64,000 nt of DNA, from contig OU862910.1 of assembly GCA_917880885.1 (NCBI GenBank), forward strand, positions 10,242,710-10,306,709, written 5' to 3'. A model generated the notes under the pieces. It had not been told where the DNA came from. It saw only the letters and a program-made list of their open reading frames with translations, and made no database searches. The stretch is from Limnephilus marmoratus (lineage: Eukaryota; Arthropoda; Insecta; Trichoptera; Limnephilidae). Of this stretch, positions 28,601 to 35,029 are shown piece after piece. Both the position numbers and the translations under genes were made by a program. Numbering within the stretch: position 1 is the stretch's first letter; every line of letters begins with the position of its first letter.

Positions 28601-29917
28601 GGGCAATTATCGGATGAATATAATATTCAATTTTAGATTAAAACAATACATGTTGGTAGGGTTTGGCAATCCGTAATAATACTCTTTCGTAACATCCAGG
28701 GGCATAGCTACCGCCGTATCAATGATACGGGGCCCCCGGGCTACGGAGGCCCCTAACGTGTGTAAGCAAAAATTAGTAAAATGTTATCCACAATGTCACT
28801 TACTCTCGTGCTTCCCGGGAAAAAAACATTTAAAAAAAACTGTCATACATGCCTATAGAGTTTTCATTTCAGAAATGACAAAAGTCAAAAAAAGCAATCT
28901 CTTTTTTTCCCGGGTTAAGCGTGCGTCCAAAAGTTGGCAACATCCTACATCGGTTGTTGCGGGATGCCCCCATTTAAGTCATTCACTTAAAGGGGGGAAT
29001 CCCGCAATAACCGATGTACAATGACAAACGACGGAGAACAATATTTGCGCGTTTTATTTCATTCCGGTTCAAACATTATTTATTACATGGTAATAATAAT
29101 AATAATATTTGGATGATTTAAAAAGCGCCGTTTTTGTGAAAAATCACCTCAAGGGAGCTGTATAAACTTATAATATATTTCTAAGATCTAATACAATACA
29201 ATCTTGTTCTTCTGATAATTTATTGGTTAATTAGTTTGATTTGTGAAAAGAATGAGTGAAAGGAAAAAAAAATTATTCAGTGGAGCTATGAAAAGAAAAA
29301 GTAAACAGAAAAGGGAGGAGGTTATAAAAAAAAATGCCCAAAATTTCTTCATTTTTTCAGCGATCAGCTTCTGTGAGTGATTTAGATTGCAATGGTAAGT
29401 ACTACCTATTTATCTACCAGTAGCGAAGGTTGAATTTTGTTTTTTGAAAGAACAATGGCAACCTTCAATACATGAAAATACCCGATCATGTATTATACCG
29501 AGCAATAATAAGAATTTTGTTTTGATATTCTTCATTAGAAGATTGAAGAATATTTAAGAGTAGTCAATAAATATTTATTTTAATTTAATGCAAGCATTTT
29601 TGTTTCTTTTGTGAGAGATCTTTACCCTCATTTGGGCCCCACAACTAATTTTGATACAGAGCCCCTCCAAGGCACGCTACGCCACTGGTAACATCCAATA
29701 TAAAATTTGAGACACAGCAAACCTAAACCGTAAAACCGAACACGCTTATTCAAATTCTAGACAATAATCATTAAAACTAATCACATTGATCAGTTGAGTA
29801 CAGGCTAAAAACTTATTTCCAAGATACGGAACGATTGCAAAACCTTTTTGAAAATTGGGCAATCTCATCAAAGTAATCGTCTCCAAAGCAACTGAAAAGA
29901 TTCTCCAGTGTCGTCAT
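1365..29917 (-). CDS. Mtr4: MTR4-like nuclear exosome RNA helicase (13 exons, 3' partial)
   Basis: Spliced gene on the minus strand. Exons in transcript order: 29917-29844, 27538-27416, 23717-23475, 21122-20948, 20857-20746, 20227-20025, 19136-18902, 14388-14198, 14108-14007, 12739-12463, 10620-10448, 6949-6782, 1603-1365. All junctions are GT/AG and keep frame, giving 771 codons plus 2 nt. Seen: AHTSAGKT (Walker A, ~136-143), [15 protein letters not shown] (~227-230), SAT (~258-260), [13 protein letters not shown] (~456-468), [10 protein letters not shown] (~494-503), then NSAFHLTYN and an arch/KOW-like segment. These fit the Ski2-like helicases, and NSAFHLTYN favours MTR4 over SKI2. In the family this 3'-5' helicase feeds RNA to the nuclear exosome in TRAMP/NEXT-type complexes. 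Human MTR4 has 1042 residues, so roughly the last quarter lies beyond position 1. The N-terminus is short. The usual aromatic residue before SSGEY is absent (TVRNVSSGEY), so a lineage-specific paralogue is possible. Introns are packed with TEs. Confidence 0.93.
2006..2500. mobile_element. Noncoding TIR element, CAGGGTGTCC type
   Basis: Left end CAGGGTGTCC preceded by TA. An inverted match covers CATTAACTTCGGGAGGTGAT at the left and its complement near 2461-2481. The right end abuts or overlaps the next element, so its exact border is unclear. Confidence 0.55.
2490..4645 (-). mobile_element. DNA transposon with ~150-bp ends and dead coding fragments
   Basis: The left end (GGACACTAAGGTGCTCC) is an inverted match of the right end (GGACCACCTTACTGGACACC, then CTG and TA), with homology extending about 150 bp inward. 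Minus-strand fragments in different frames lie at about 4350-4015, 3903-3691, 3541-3206 and 2970-2790. They include [18 protein letters not shown] and a TAERGVKLF...[13 protein letters not shown] segment, typical of a multi-copy metazoan TE protein whose formal class I cannot name. A MITE at 3006-3170 splits the reading frame. Confidence 0.6.
3006..3170. mobile_element. PIF/Harbinger-type MITE
   Basis: Ends GGGAACGTACCC / GGGTACGTTCCC, with further inverted identity around the CACGTAGT blocks, flanked by 3-bp TAA at 3003-3005 and 3171-3173, the TSD type of PIF/Harbinger. Two G runs of about 16 bp lie inside. It sits within the older transposon at 2490-4645. Confidence 0.8.
4718..5014 (-). pseudogene. 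LINE reverse transcriptase C-terminal fragment
   Basis: Reads [20 protein letters not shown], then KIVNGII and [18 protein letters not shown]. This matches the region after the RT domain of insect non-LTR elements. No RT catalytic motifs are present, so this is a 5'-truncated, decayed copy. Confidence 0.55.
5607..5990 (-). mobile_element. tRNA-derived SINE
   Basis: The minus strand carries a tRNA-like head with box B GGGTTCGAATCCCG near 5928-5941 and AAGACTTGACTAGAAATCCG upstream of it. The body is shared with copies at 34062, 38205 and 48419 (GAGACTATGGCATACCCAAT; CAGGACGATACTGAGAGTAT). Confidence 0.75.
6159..6715. mobile_element. Fold-back element with ~60-bp inverted ends
   Basis: Positions 6159-6222 and 6651-6715 are nearly perfect inverted repeats (core ACCACGATAATCTTTATTTA). 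The sequence CTCGAAACATGTTG at the inner end resembles motifs seen near Penelope-like element termini; this is a weak hint. A hAT MITE sits inside at 6307-6505. The element ends 66 bp from MTR4 exon 12. Confidence 0.65.
6307..6505. mobile_element. hAT-type MITE, copy 1
   Basis: Ends CAAGGGCGGATCC / GGATCCGCCCTTG with exact 8-bp TSD CACTCCCT (6299-6306, 6506-6513). The interior has repeated CAGGGGGGGGTCA blocks. Same family as 48533-48718, in opposite orientation. Confidence 0.88.
6782..6949 (-). CDS. Mtr4: MTR4 coding exon 12 (arch/KOW)
   Basis: Acceptor TTATAG|ATCA, donor AAAAAG|GTAAAA; 56 codons, phase 0. Encodes [20 protein letters not shown], matching the start of the family's KOW fold, and a divergent remainder. 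It joins cleanly to KGRVDT of the next exon. Confidence 0.85.
7929..8350 (+). mobile_element. Nonautonomous Helitron-like element
   Basis: Begins TCTATATAAATAAAAATGAA and ends ACCAGCTAG, sitting between A (7928) and T (8351), the 5'-TC...CTRR-3' arrangement and A|T target of Helitrons. The interior has CGCATAACTTCCGAACGACT, common to insect Helitron-derived repeats. At 8138-8300 there is a G/A-rich strand-biased tract with open frames that I regard as noncoding. Confidence 0.78.
8679..9780. mobile_element. GGGTCC-ended TIR element, full copy (inverted)
   Basis: About 100-bp terminal repeats: GGGTCCATAGCTTTAACATT at the left and its complement at 9755-9774. It matches 12806-13912 along its length in reverse orientation. 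Subterminal sequence near 9570-9600 is C-rich. Located in an MTR4 intron; no ORF found. Confidence 0.75.
9781..10312. mobile_element. GGGTCC-ended element, truncated copy
   Basis: Matches 13366-13912 in direct orientation and ends at the same TGGACCCG.CTTT terminus. It abuts the full inverted copy at 9780, so 8679-10312 can fold on itself. Confidence 0.7.
10448..10620 (-). CDS. Mtr4: MTR4 coding exon 11
   Basis: Acceptor TTTACAG|ATTT, donor GTGAAG|GTATTA. Encodes [17 protein letters not shown] and [12 protein letters not shown], matching the MTR4 segment that runs into the arch. Confidence 0.9.
10700..11021 (+). mobile_element. Helitron-like element
   Basis: Carries AGTATAAAATGAAGTCACTC, then CGCTTAGATCTTTTAAACTA and CTACGCAACGGATTTTCATG, and ends GGTCTGCTAG followed by T. 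These are hallmarks of a Helitron family frequent in insects. A related copy lies at 36174-36540. Confidence 0.7.
11133..11706. mobile_element. TTAA-type TIR element
   Basis: Left border TTAA|CCCCTCAAGC, right border GCCTGAGGGG|TCAA. Short inverted ends next to TTAA (one side mutated) suggest a piggyBac-like nonautonomous copy. The AT-rich interior has no supported ORF. Confidence 0.5.
11814..12422 (-). mobile_element. TIR element with MADF-like exon remnant
   Basis: Inverted ends TAAGGCAAGCCGCACACC / GGTGTGCGGCCTCGCTTA. The minus strand at about 12200-12080 reads [20 protein letters not shown], then [18 protein letters not shown], like the start of a MADF DNA-binding domain used as an accessory gene by Harbinger-type elements. 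Lesions follow. It ends about 40 bp from MTR4 exon 10. Confidence 0.5.
12463..12739 (-). CDS. Mtr4: MTR4 coding exon 10 (motif VI)
   Basis: Acceptor GTTAG|GTAT, donor CAGAA|GTGAGT. Encodes [19 protein letters not shown], then [20 protein letters not shown] and [13 protein letters not shown], covering motif VI and the winged-helix entry. A MADF-bearing repeat ends about 40 bp past the donor. Confidence 0.95.
12806..13912. mobile_element. GGGTCC-ended TIR element, full copy
   Basis: Termini AAAGCGGGGTCCATAGC and GGACCCGGCTTT; the subterminal G-rich block GGCGGGGGCCGGTGGGGGGG is at 12972-12991. Fills most of the MTR4 intron between exons 10 and 9. No intact ORF. Confidence 0.78.
14007..14108 (-). 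CDS. Mtr4: MTR4 coding exon 9 (motif V)
   Basis: Acceptor TTGCAG|GCAC, donor GAAAT|GTAAGG. Encodes [19 protein letters not shown] (motif V) and KFDGLTVRN. Most MTR4 proteins have a different sequence, including an aromatic, where TVRN stands. Confidence 0.93.
14198..14388 (-). CDS. Mtr4: MTR4 coding exon 8
   Basis: Acceptor TTTCAG|ATAT, donor ATCAAG|GTAAAA. Encodes the RecA2 segment with [20 protein letters not shown] and [10 protein letters not shown]. Confidence 0.94.
14530..18345 (+). mobile_element. 3.8-kb element with ~450-bp inverted arms
   Basis: The left arm (about 14541-14990) and right arm (about 17870-18335) are inverted copies, with long exact runs such as GGAACAAATTAAGGGAAAGC. 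Between them lie plus-strand coding remnants (15734-17575). The exact borders and TSD are not resolved. It lies in the MTR4 intron between exons 8 and 7. Confidence 0.65.
15734..17575 (+). pseudogene. TE protein with C-terminal CXC-like Cys cluster, broken
   Basis: Fragments in several frames: [20 protein letters not shown] near 15734, [20 protein letters not shown] near 15880, an ORF at 16212-16487, [20 protein letters not shown] at 17203 onward, and after a frameshift [20 protein letters not shown] with RRAGLECS at 17400-17490. The order and the C-terminal CxCxxxCGxxCGCR pattern match an uncharacterised protein family repeated in many metazoan genomes. Stops and shifts make it nonfunctional. 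I cannot assign a transposase class. Confidence 0.55.
18425..18878 (+). mobile_element. Fold-back element around a tRNA-like cassette
   Basis: Arms of about 52 bp at 18425-18477 and 18827-18878 are essentially perfect inverted repeats (TTATCATTGAAGAAGAAGAT at the outside). The middle holds a tRNA-like unit at 18727-18794. The right arm stops 24 bp short of the MTR4 exon 7 donor. No clear TSD. Confidence 0.75.
18727..18806 (+). other. tRNA-like Pol III unit (box A, box B, T6)
   Basis: Box A TAGCGAAATTGG (18735-18746) fits TRGYNNARNNGG; box B GGTTCGAGTCC (18773-18783); T6 at 18801-18806 could terminate Pol III. Ends GGTAGCAA / TTGCGACC pair 7 of 8, and the T arm CTGGG-CCCAG is perfect. The anticodon arm is missing or too short, so it is not a normal tRNA gene. 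Confidence 0.6.
18902..19136 (-). CDS. Mtr4: MTR4 coding exon 7
   Basis: Acceptor TTCCAG|GGTA, donor ACACAG|GTACAA. Encodes an acidic linker with NDDDDEM and the start of RecA domain 2 ([20 protein letters not shown]). A fold-back repeat with a tRNA-like cassette lies 24 bp downstream in the next intron. Confidence 0.92.
19200..20024. other. MTR4 intron without a clear gene
   Basis: AT-rich intron. At 19838-19870 there is CAACACGTTTCAAAACCAAT with TGCTTCGTCAGG, reminiscent of Penelope-type ends; nothing else supported. Confidence 0.3.
20025..20227 (-). CDS. Mtr4: MTR4 coding exon 6 (SAT motif)
   Basis: Acceptor TTGCAG|AGAC, donor GACAAG|GTATGA. Encodes [20 protein letters not shown], then [20 protein letters not shown] and [12 protein letters not shown], nearly colinear with MTR4 orthologues. 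Confidence 0.95.
20746..20857 (-). CDS. Mtr4: MTR4 coding exon 5 (DEIH box)
   Basis: Acceptor TTATAG|ATTC, donor GGGAAG|GTAAAT. Encodes [12 protein letters not shown], then [13 protein letters not shown] with the DEIH ATPase motif, ending RGVVWE. Confidence 0.93.
20948..21122 (-). CDS. Mtr4: MTR4 coding exon 4 (motifs Ia/Ib)
   Basis: Acceptor CACTAG|GTAC, donor ACGGAA|GTATGC. Encodes [20 protein letters not shown], then [10 protein letters not shown] and [10 protein letters not shown], the RNA-contacting motifs Ia and Ib of RecA domain 1. Confidence 0.94.
21275..21720 (-). pseudogene. LINE ORF2 3' fragment
   Basis: The minus strand reads [20 protein letters not shown], then [20 protein letters not shown], ending [19 protein letters not shown]. 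This is a recurrent C-terminal tail of insect non-LTR polyproteins. Related pieces occur at about 46840-46900 and 61340-61740. Confidence 0.55.
22108..22344. mobile_element. 237-bp MITE
   Basis: Inverted ends TGGCGGTCCGTGAGTTTTCA and its exact complement at 22325-22344, extending through GTGAGCTAGA. T-rich interior. In an MTR4 intron. Confidence 0.72.
23318..23385. repeat. GC-rich hairpin
   Basis: CTCCCCTCCCCATGGAGC pairs with GCTCCATGGGGAGGGGGA around a short loop containing GGCTCCAAGGCGGAGC, itself able to pair. About 90 bp downstream of the MTR4 exon 3 donor, in the intron. Confidence 0.6.
23475..23717 (-). CDS. Mtr4: MTR4 coding exon 3 (Walker A)
   Basis: Acceptor TTTTTTCAG|TTGG, donor GCTGA|GTATGT. 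Encodes the beta-strand region before the helicase (CLHEVAVPP), the Q-motif-like [18 protein letters not shown] and the P-loop AHTSAGKT. Very close to MTR4 family sequence. Confidence 0.93.
24231..24493. repeat. ~130-bp tandem duplication
   Basis: Two diverged copies sharing GTAATTTCTCATTTA.GGCTGACAT, ACATTCCTTCGCATA and CCCAGGGTACCA. Confidence 0.65.
24577..24716. mobile_element. Harbinger-like MITE, GGGGCCATCC type
   Basis: Starts GGGGCCATCCATAAATTACG; the right end carries the inverted GTGACGTAATTTATTGATTG block. Flanked by TTA at 24574-24576 and 24717-24719. The GGGGCCATCCATAAATTACG terminus is familiar from animal MITEs. Confidence 0.72.
24845..26222 (+). pseudogene. P-element/THAP9-like transposase pseudogene
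   Basis: Plus-strand fragments in order: [20 protein letters not shown] (about 24886), [20 protein letters not shown] (about 25035) with [40 protein letters not shown] then [13 protein letters not shown] (25254-25526), [15 protein letters not shown] (about 25730), and [20 protein letters not shown] (about 26076). The (V/P)H..K.IRNNW segment and the gene order match P-type transposases. Frameshifts and stops separate the pieces. The THAP domain and the termini were not found. Confidence 0.7.
25173..25220. repeat. Perfect short hairpin inside P-like pseudogene
   Basis: GATTTCATTGTTAATCCGT and its inverted copy, separated by about 8 bases. Probably a local templated inversion. Confidence 0.65.
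26705..26920. mobile_element. Small TIR element
   Basis: Left end GGGCCAGTTGTTTTGCAGAA pairs with the right end (TTCTGTGAAACAACTGAAC), with inverted similarity for about 45 bp. Noncoding. Confidence 0.55.
27416..27538 (-). CDS. Mtr4: MTR4 coding exon 2
   Basis: Acceptor TTTTAG|GAGTG and donor ATAGA|GTAAGT, phase 2 at both ends. Encodes a basic, low-conservation linker with [17 protein letters not shown], a possible nuclear localisation signal, leading towards the helicase core. Confidence 0.8.
27699..28350. mobile_element. MITE family M, copy A
   Basis: Ends GGGTGGAATGCAGATCCCGC / GCGGGATCTGCATTCCTCCC, inverted similarity about 150 bp deep, exact 8-bp TSD AAACTTAC (27691-27698, 28351-28358). 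The interior carries the ACAAACCATGTTACACAAAC unit seen as a minisatellite elsewhere. Sits 153 bp from MTR4 exon 2. Confidence 0.88.
28697..29687 (+). mobile_element. hAT-derived element keeping a first exon
   Basis: Ends CAGGGGCATAGC / GCTACGCCACTG with exact 8-bp TSD GTAACATC (28689-28696, 29688-29695). An ORF from 29252 reads [20 protein letters not shown], then in the +1 frame [19 protein letters not shown], like hAT/ZMYM transposase N-termini, followed by GTAAGT near 29396. The rest of the transposase is missing. Confidence 0.8.
28946..29018. repeat. 73-bp near-perfect palindrome
   Basis: TACATCGGTTGTTGCGGGAT and its complement flank CCCCCATTTAAGT / ACTTAAAGGGGG. Lies inside the hAT derivative; no TSD assigned. 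Confidence 0.75.
29844..29917 (-). CDS. Mtr4: MTR4 coding exon 1
   Basis: Starts at ATG (29917-29915) and encodes [18 protein letters not shown] and six more residues, ending in phase 2. The donor is the weak AAAAAG|GTTTTG, chosen because it restores frame with the next exon. The MxxLxxLFxxFG-type start is typical of MTR4 N-termini. A transcript is needed to confirm the donor and start. Confidence 0.72.
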
Positions 29918-30451
29918 TTTGCATAAATATAAATGAACTTATTATCGCAGATGTCAAGTAATATATTTAATTAGATTATTTTTTTCGAAAGACAGAACCA
30001 TGACAGAATGTCAAAACAAATGAAAACAACACGCGGATATATCATAGACAAACCAATAAAGAATAAACCATAAATCATAAATATACTAACCCCTAGATCG
30101 ATCACTTCGGGCTTTTTCCTCCTAGCGGTTTCGTCACCAACTTAACCAGACCCCCCCCCCCCCTCGCCCTTCCCGCACCTGCCAGCACTAATAGACTAAA
30201 GATAGAGGAAACTATTTGTCTACCATAGACAATATAATCGCTCTCGACCTACTTCATTAGCCCAATAAATTATTTAAGAACAAAATTATTGGAATCAGAA
30301 AATGTTACATTAGACAAATGAAACACTCTGAGAACATCTTTAAATATGTTTATTTTCAGTATTGATAATAAATAACACATAAGACAATTGATAATAAAAC
30401 ATAACACAAAAACTAAGGTATCCTAACCGACCTAACCTCAAATTAATTTAC

Positions 30452-30616
30452 GGACGAATGTTGATGTCCTGGTACTGGTTCTCATCCTGGTCATCTTGTA
30501 GATACTCCACTGACCAGCTCTCTTCACCTTCACCGTCAGACTCCCATTTGACATCGGAAATGTCTCCTTCCAGTGCAATAGTTATTTCTTCATGTGACAA
30601 ACCTCTAACAGCCATC
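30452..30616 (-). CDS. Small ORF, possible piggyBac-like N-terminus
   Basis: Minus-strand ORF of 54 codons starting MAVRGLSHEEITIALEGD and ending DENQYQDINIRP, directly after an acceptor-like TTTTTATAG. An acidic start with a (L/I)xxEEIxxxLE pattern is usual for piggyBac-type transposases, but no catalytic part follows. Could be a TE remnant or a host exon; function unknown. Confidence 0.3.
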
Positions 30617-30858
30617 TATAAAAATGATAACAATAAGTTGTATATAGTCTACCGGAAAACATTAAAATAAATTAATACATCTTGAAAGAATCAAATTAAA
30701 ATACGTAAAACAATACAAAAGGCCAAAACAAGAAGATCTCCATTAAAAACATCCACCAATGCGCCATCACAGGATCATGAACGTTTTTAGCGAAAACAAA
30801 ATTAAAAAACAATGTTTTTGAATGGAAATCATATTTATCGATCAGATTAAACATCTGC

Positions 30859-33361
30859 AGAGCGATTTCCTAATTATTGTGATACGAGATCGATCTCGTA
30901 CGAGATGTGCTGTCAGATTTGTGCATAGATTTCTGCAATTTTGTGTAATTTTCTATGGTTGTCGAAATGTCAATTGCATTTTCAATGCTAATTTCGCCGG
31001 TTTTCAGTAGTTTAAAACACGAAATACTGTAAGAATGCACGATTATTTATCCACTAATGTATGTTTAAAGTTGTATACCGAGGATTTGCGGTTTGCAAAA
31101 TTTCGTTTCAATTCAAATTCGCATGAATTAAGTAGTTTGTCAAAATTAACCTAAAAACCTATTTTTTGTACGTAAATAGTTGTTTCTTGTACTAATTTTT
31201 AAAATGAAGTGTAATTTCCATAATCTTCGCCTAAAAGTGCGGCGGTTAGCGGTTTTTTCGTCCCCAAATATTCAATTGTTTTACAGATTTAGAATTGCCA
31301 TCGAAATATGTATTAAGCTCCTATTTCTTCAACAGATGTCTAGTAGGAGCCGTGCGACGAGCGGGAAGCTGGAGAAGATGATTAGTCGACTGGAAGAGAG
31401 ACCGACAATGACTTCGGGGCGGTAGCAGGGAAACAATGGCCGCATCAATAACGAATCGGCGTGGTCTTCCCTGGCATTCGACCTGAATGCTATGGAGCTG
31501 GGGTGCAGAGTGGCGACAAGTGGCAATAGGTATGCACTCATTATATTATTACCACTGTTATATTTCTATTATTGCAACGAGGTACGGACTTCAATTGGAT
31601 TACGGATCGAAATAAAAAAAATTATATTTACATTTTTTATTGATATAATTTGAATTTTATTATATTTTCTGTAGTACAAAAATGTCTCTTTATTTCAGAC
31701 GTGGAGGGATCAGAAAAATGGCATAAAAAAAAAAGCATCTGGCTTGCGATCGGAGATGATGAAGAGCGGAGGTGGCCCCAGCCAGGCACAGCCCTTGACT
31801 CCGTTGGAGAAAAGGGTCCTAGATATCAATGCGGCCAAGGCAGTATATGGACGTACTGAGAGCGGGAGCGACTTTGCTTTATACTGTGTAATAGATAACT
31901 GCTTGTGGTATATTTGATGCAACTTTCAAAGAGAATACAAGGGTGTGCATTGCTCAGATACAAGATAAGCTAATACCTTTCGACTGTTGTTGCTGTTGAT
32001 TTCATAGTGGAAACAAGTACACCACCATCATCACCACTACCGGAGGTGGAACACTTGCTACAACTGGAAGTGGAGTACGTGGCCCCATGTCCCGTAGAGG
32101 CAGTCCCGCTTGCAAGTAACCGTAAGTACTAAAGCACTGAAATACTAAGTAGTGGAGAGTGTTTGGAAATACTATAAAATGGTATGTGACAAATAACAAA
32201 CTTTGGGCGCGTGTAGTACAAACATAGTACAAATGTTGGGCGCGTGTTTCCTGACTATCACCGGTGCCGAGGGGATCAATGACGCTAGTTCCTCTTCCAT
32301 TGTAATACCGATAGAACAAGGACAGCTTTCCCACCTGATGCCTGTGCTCTAAAGATTGCAGTCCGTCTGTTAAGATGGGAGAATCTATCAAACAGACCGC
32401 CCGTTTCTGCAAGAGTCAAGGGTTTTTTTTTTAGGTATTTTGGAGCTCCAGACCAGAGGTGGCTGCCAAATTCAACCGTGGGGCGCACTTGCGATTTGTA
32501 CAGGGCCCGCAGATACTTTAATAGTACACAACTGCTAACCCTGTACAAATCGCAAGTGCGCCCCACAGTTGAATTAGGCAGCCACCTCTGGTCTGGAGCT
32601 CCAAAATACCTAAAAAAACCCTTGACTCTTGCAGAAACGGGCGGTCTGTTTGATAGATTCTCCCGTCTTAACAGACGGACTGCAATCTTTAGAGCACAGG
32701 CGTCAGGTGGGAAAGCTGTCCTTGTTCTATCGGTATTACAATGGAAGAGGAACTAGCGTCATTGATCCCCTCGGCACCAGTGCATAGTCGGGAAACACGC
32801 GCCCCACATTTGTACACGGTTTACATTAGTCACATGAGAACGGGTCGTTTCTATGACTCGTTTTTGAGTTCAACGGCTCGGCTGTGGAACGATTTGCCGG
32901 CTTCTGTGTTTCCCCCCTCCTACAACATGGGTCTCTTCAAACCCTTCCTTTCCTCAAAAAGATCCTCCACACAGCATCTTTAAAGATGACATAGGCCCTG
33001 AAGGAAATAATTTTCCTCAGGATCTCCTGTGTGGAGTTAATGTAAAAAGAAAGTACTTTAGCACTGAAATAATAATGAGAGTTTGGAATTAATATTAAAA
33101 AAATGGATTGAGACAAATAACAAATATTAAAATAATTAATTATTGATTATTTTGTTTCAGCTAATAGAAAAGTTCTCCACAGAAGAGTGTTTCCTGTTGG
33201 TTGAGGAAAGTAGAGTGGCGAGCGAGGTGAGGGGAGAGGCAAGAGAGGAAAGATGGCTTCGTCTAGAAGAGAGGTGGGAGAAGAGAGAGGAAAAGGACCT
33301 CTGCCTGGAGGAGAGTAGTAATTTTAAAGAAGTGTTTGCTTATCCTTTAAAGAATTTGTAG
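30859..33361 (+). pseudogene. Myb/SANT-like TE gene, left inverted arm
   Basis: Plus strand: MSSRSRATSGKLEKMISRLE (from 31336), an in-frame TAG near 31423, NNESAWSSLAFDLNAM, then after an intron TWRDQKNGIKKKASGLRSEM and GGGPSQAQPLTPLEKRVLDI (about 31700-31850), a Pro/Val/Glu-rich piece (STPPSSPLPEVEHLL, about 32015), and a charged Glu/Arg C-terminus (33164-33361). This is the domain order of Myb/SANT- or zeste-like DNA-binding proteins found with Harbinger-type elements. The last intron holds a LINE at 32225-33045; the acceptor before the third exon reads GCTG instead of GCAG. Confidence 0.65.
32225..33045 (+). mobile_element. 5'-truncated LINE with inverted 5' duplication
   Basis: The plus strand 32541-32983 encodes the C-terminal tail of a Jockey/CR1-type polyprotein: LYKSQVRPTVELGSHLWSGA, FDRFSRLNRRTAIF, then TARLWNDLPASVFPPSYNM. 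Positions 32225-32506 are a nearly exact inverted copy of 32541-32822. The 3' tail has the CCTGAAGG...CCTCAGG hairpin also found at 49990-50120. It interrupts an intron of the SANT-like pseudogene. Confidence 0.75.
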
Positions 33362-33664
33362 ATTCAAGTAATTATGCTACACACAGCTGTGTATAGCAAA
33401 TGGCTGTTAGTCGTCATATCAGTCCAGTTGTGTCCTTATTGCATCCCTATTGGATAGTTTATTGGCAGAGTACATAGAGAGTATGTAAACATACAACAAA
33501 ATAAAGTTAAAGAAAGGGTATGTTTTAGTAAAAAATATATTTTGTTGCAAATCCCAAAAATGGTGTACGGTGTGTGATTCTGAAACAAATAAAATATACC
33601 TCATTAGTTGTATAATATATTATGTATTGTTATTTATTTTAGACTTAATGAAAAATTTCAATTT

Positions 33665-33911
33665 CCAGGGTACCTAGCATGGTCGATCGATATAGGTTTT
33701 ATCGAAAATGTCGGTAACTTGTCATCGCTCTCGAGCACAACTGCAGGCCGCTAACGAATAAATAATAGTTCAAGTGAAATAAAGTAGAAACCCCTAGTCG
33801 TTGTGAAGTGTCATTTGTTCGTTAGCGGCCTGCAGTCGTGCTCGGGAGCGACGGCAAGTTACCGACATTTTCGATAAAATCTATATCGATCAACCATGCT
33901 AGGACCCCAGG
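33665..33911. mobile_element. Palindromic MITE, CTAGCATGGTCG type, copy 1
   Basis: Ends CCTAGCATGGTCGATCGAT / ATCGATCAACCATGCTAGG with about 100-bp inverted arms (CTGCAGGCCGCTAACGAATA). A second copy is at 41844-42082. Confidence 0.75.
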
Positions 33912-34346
33912 AGTGGTAGGATGCATCGAAGGCATTTTTACTGCGTCCGTACATGATAATGCCACTTTTAAATGCAGTTCCCGGTATGCAAAAATCCACA
34001 TATACAGAATATACATTGCAAGGCCTGGAAATGCATTGAGCATTACTTTGGTCTTTTTTTTATATGAATACCGCACAATAATCCCGAACAGCTCCCGTCT
34101 GGAGCCAGTGAGACTATGGCATCCCCAATTGGGGTATGTCGTGAAGCTGAAGGTAGCGGGGAGGGGAAGAAGATGGGGAAGAGGAAAGTGGGCAAGTACC
34201 TGGCTATTCAGATCTGGTCACCAAACACAGCTAAAGCCATTTCAAGTAACGTTTCAATTCTGAATGGTGGTCTTACACCAGGGCGATACTGAGAGTATCT
34301 TCCACTCTGGAACATGCCCCAAATACTATATATTATTTGTAATTAA

Positions 34347-34995
34347 CCTTTAACTATGGACGTGAAAAAAAATCACACTCCCATGGACGTCGGGTCACAC
34401 AGACCCCTTCATAGAATTCTTCTAATTTTCAAACCTGGACCAATCTGAATTTAGCAAGGAGTTTATATGTATAAAGTATTTATAAATAAAAGATCGAGTA
34501 ATAAAAATAATCAACTTTTATTCATATTTTAATAATTATCTCCAAATTTAACAAACCTAGTCAGTTTTCAGTCTTAATTGACTTGAGATCATATTAAGGC
34601 TCCTTAATTATAGTAGGTATTACAAAAATCAAAACCAATAATTTTTCCTAGTTTATAAAAGAAACAGTAACAAAAAGTCATAAAAAAACTTATGACTTTT
34701 TGAAATTTTGACTTTTTTTCTGACTTTTTGAAATTATAGTCAACGGGTCTCCCAGGCCCTGATCAAATTTTAAATGATTATTACTCACGTAATAAGTGCC
34801 GGATGACGCGACCTTCTCCCTCCTTGGTCATAACACAACTAAAACTGAAGCTACTGAGACGCGCGGGGATGGCACGTGCGGGGATGGCACGCGCGAGGAT
34901 GGCACGCGCGGGGATGGCACGCGCGGGGAAGGTGTTTATTCCGAGAAATTGAAGAAGGGGTTGGGCCTCTGAGACCCGACGTCCATAGTTAAAGG
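34347..34995. mobile_element. piggyBac-like TTAA element
   Basis: Ends CCTTTAACTATGGACGT / ACGTCCATAGTTAAAGG with TTAA on both sides (34343-34346, 34996-34999). Noncoding; holds a 15-bp minisatellite. Inserted in a SINE. Confidence 0.82.
34858..34930. repeat. 15-bp minisatellite
   Basis: About five copies of ACGCGCGGGGATGGC with single changes; CG-rich in an AT-rich background. Confidence 0.85.
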
Positions 34996-35029
34996 TTAAT
35001 TAATTGTGAAACACCACAAATCTATGTGG

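Noticed and set aside
1365..29917. Assignment to SKI2 instead of MTR4
   Set aside because: [27 protein letters not shown] and the [10 protein letters not shown] region match MTR4; SKI2 differs at these places.
33838..34263. 141-codon plus-strand frame
   Set aside because: Runs through a palindromic MITE into a reversed SINE; chance open frame.
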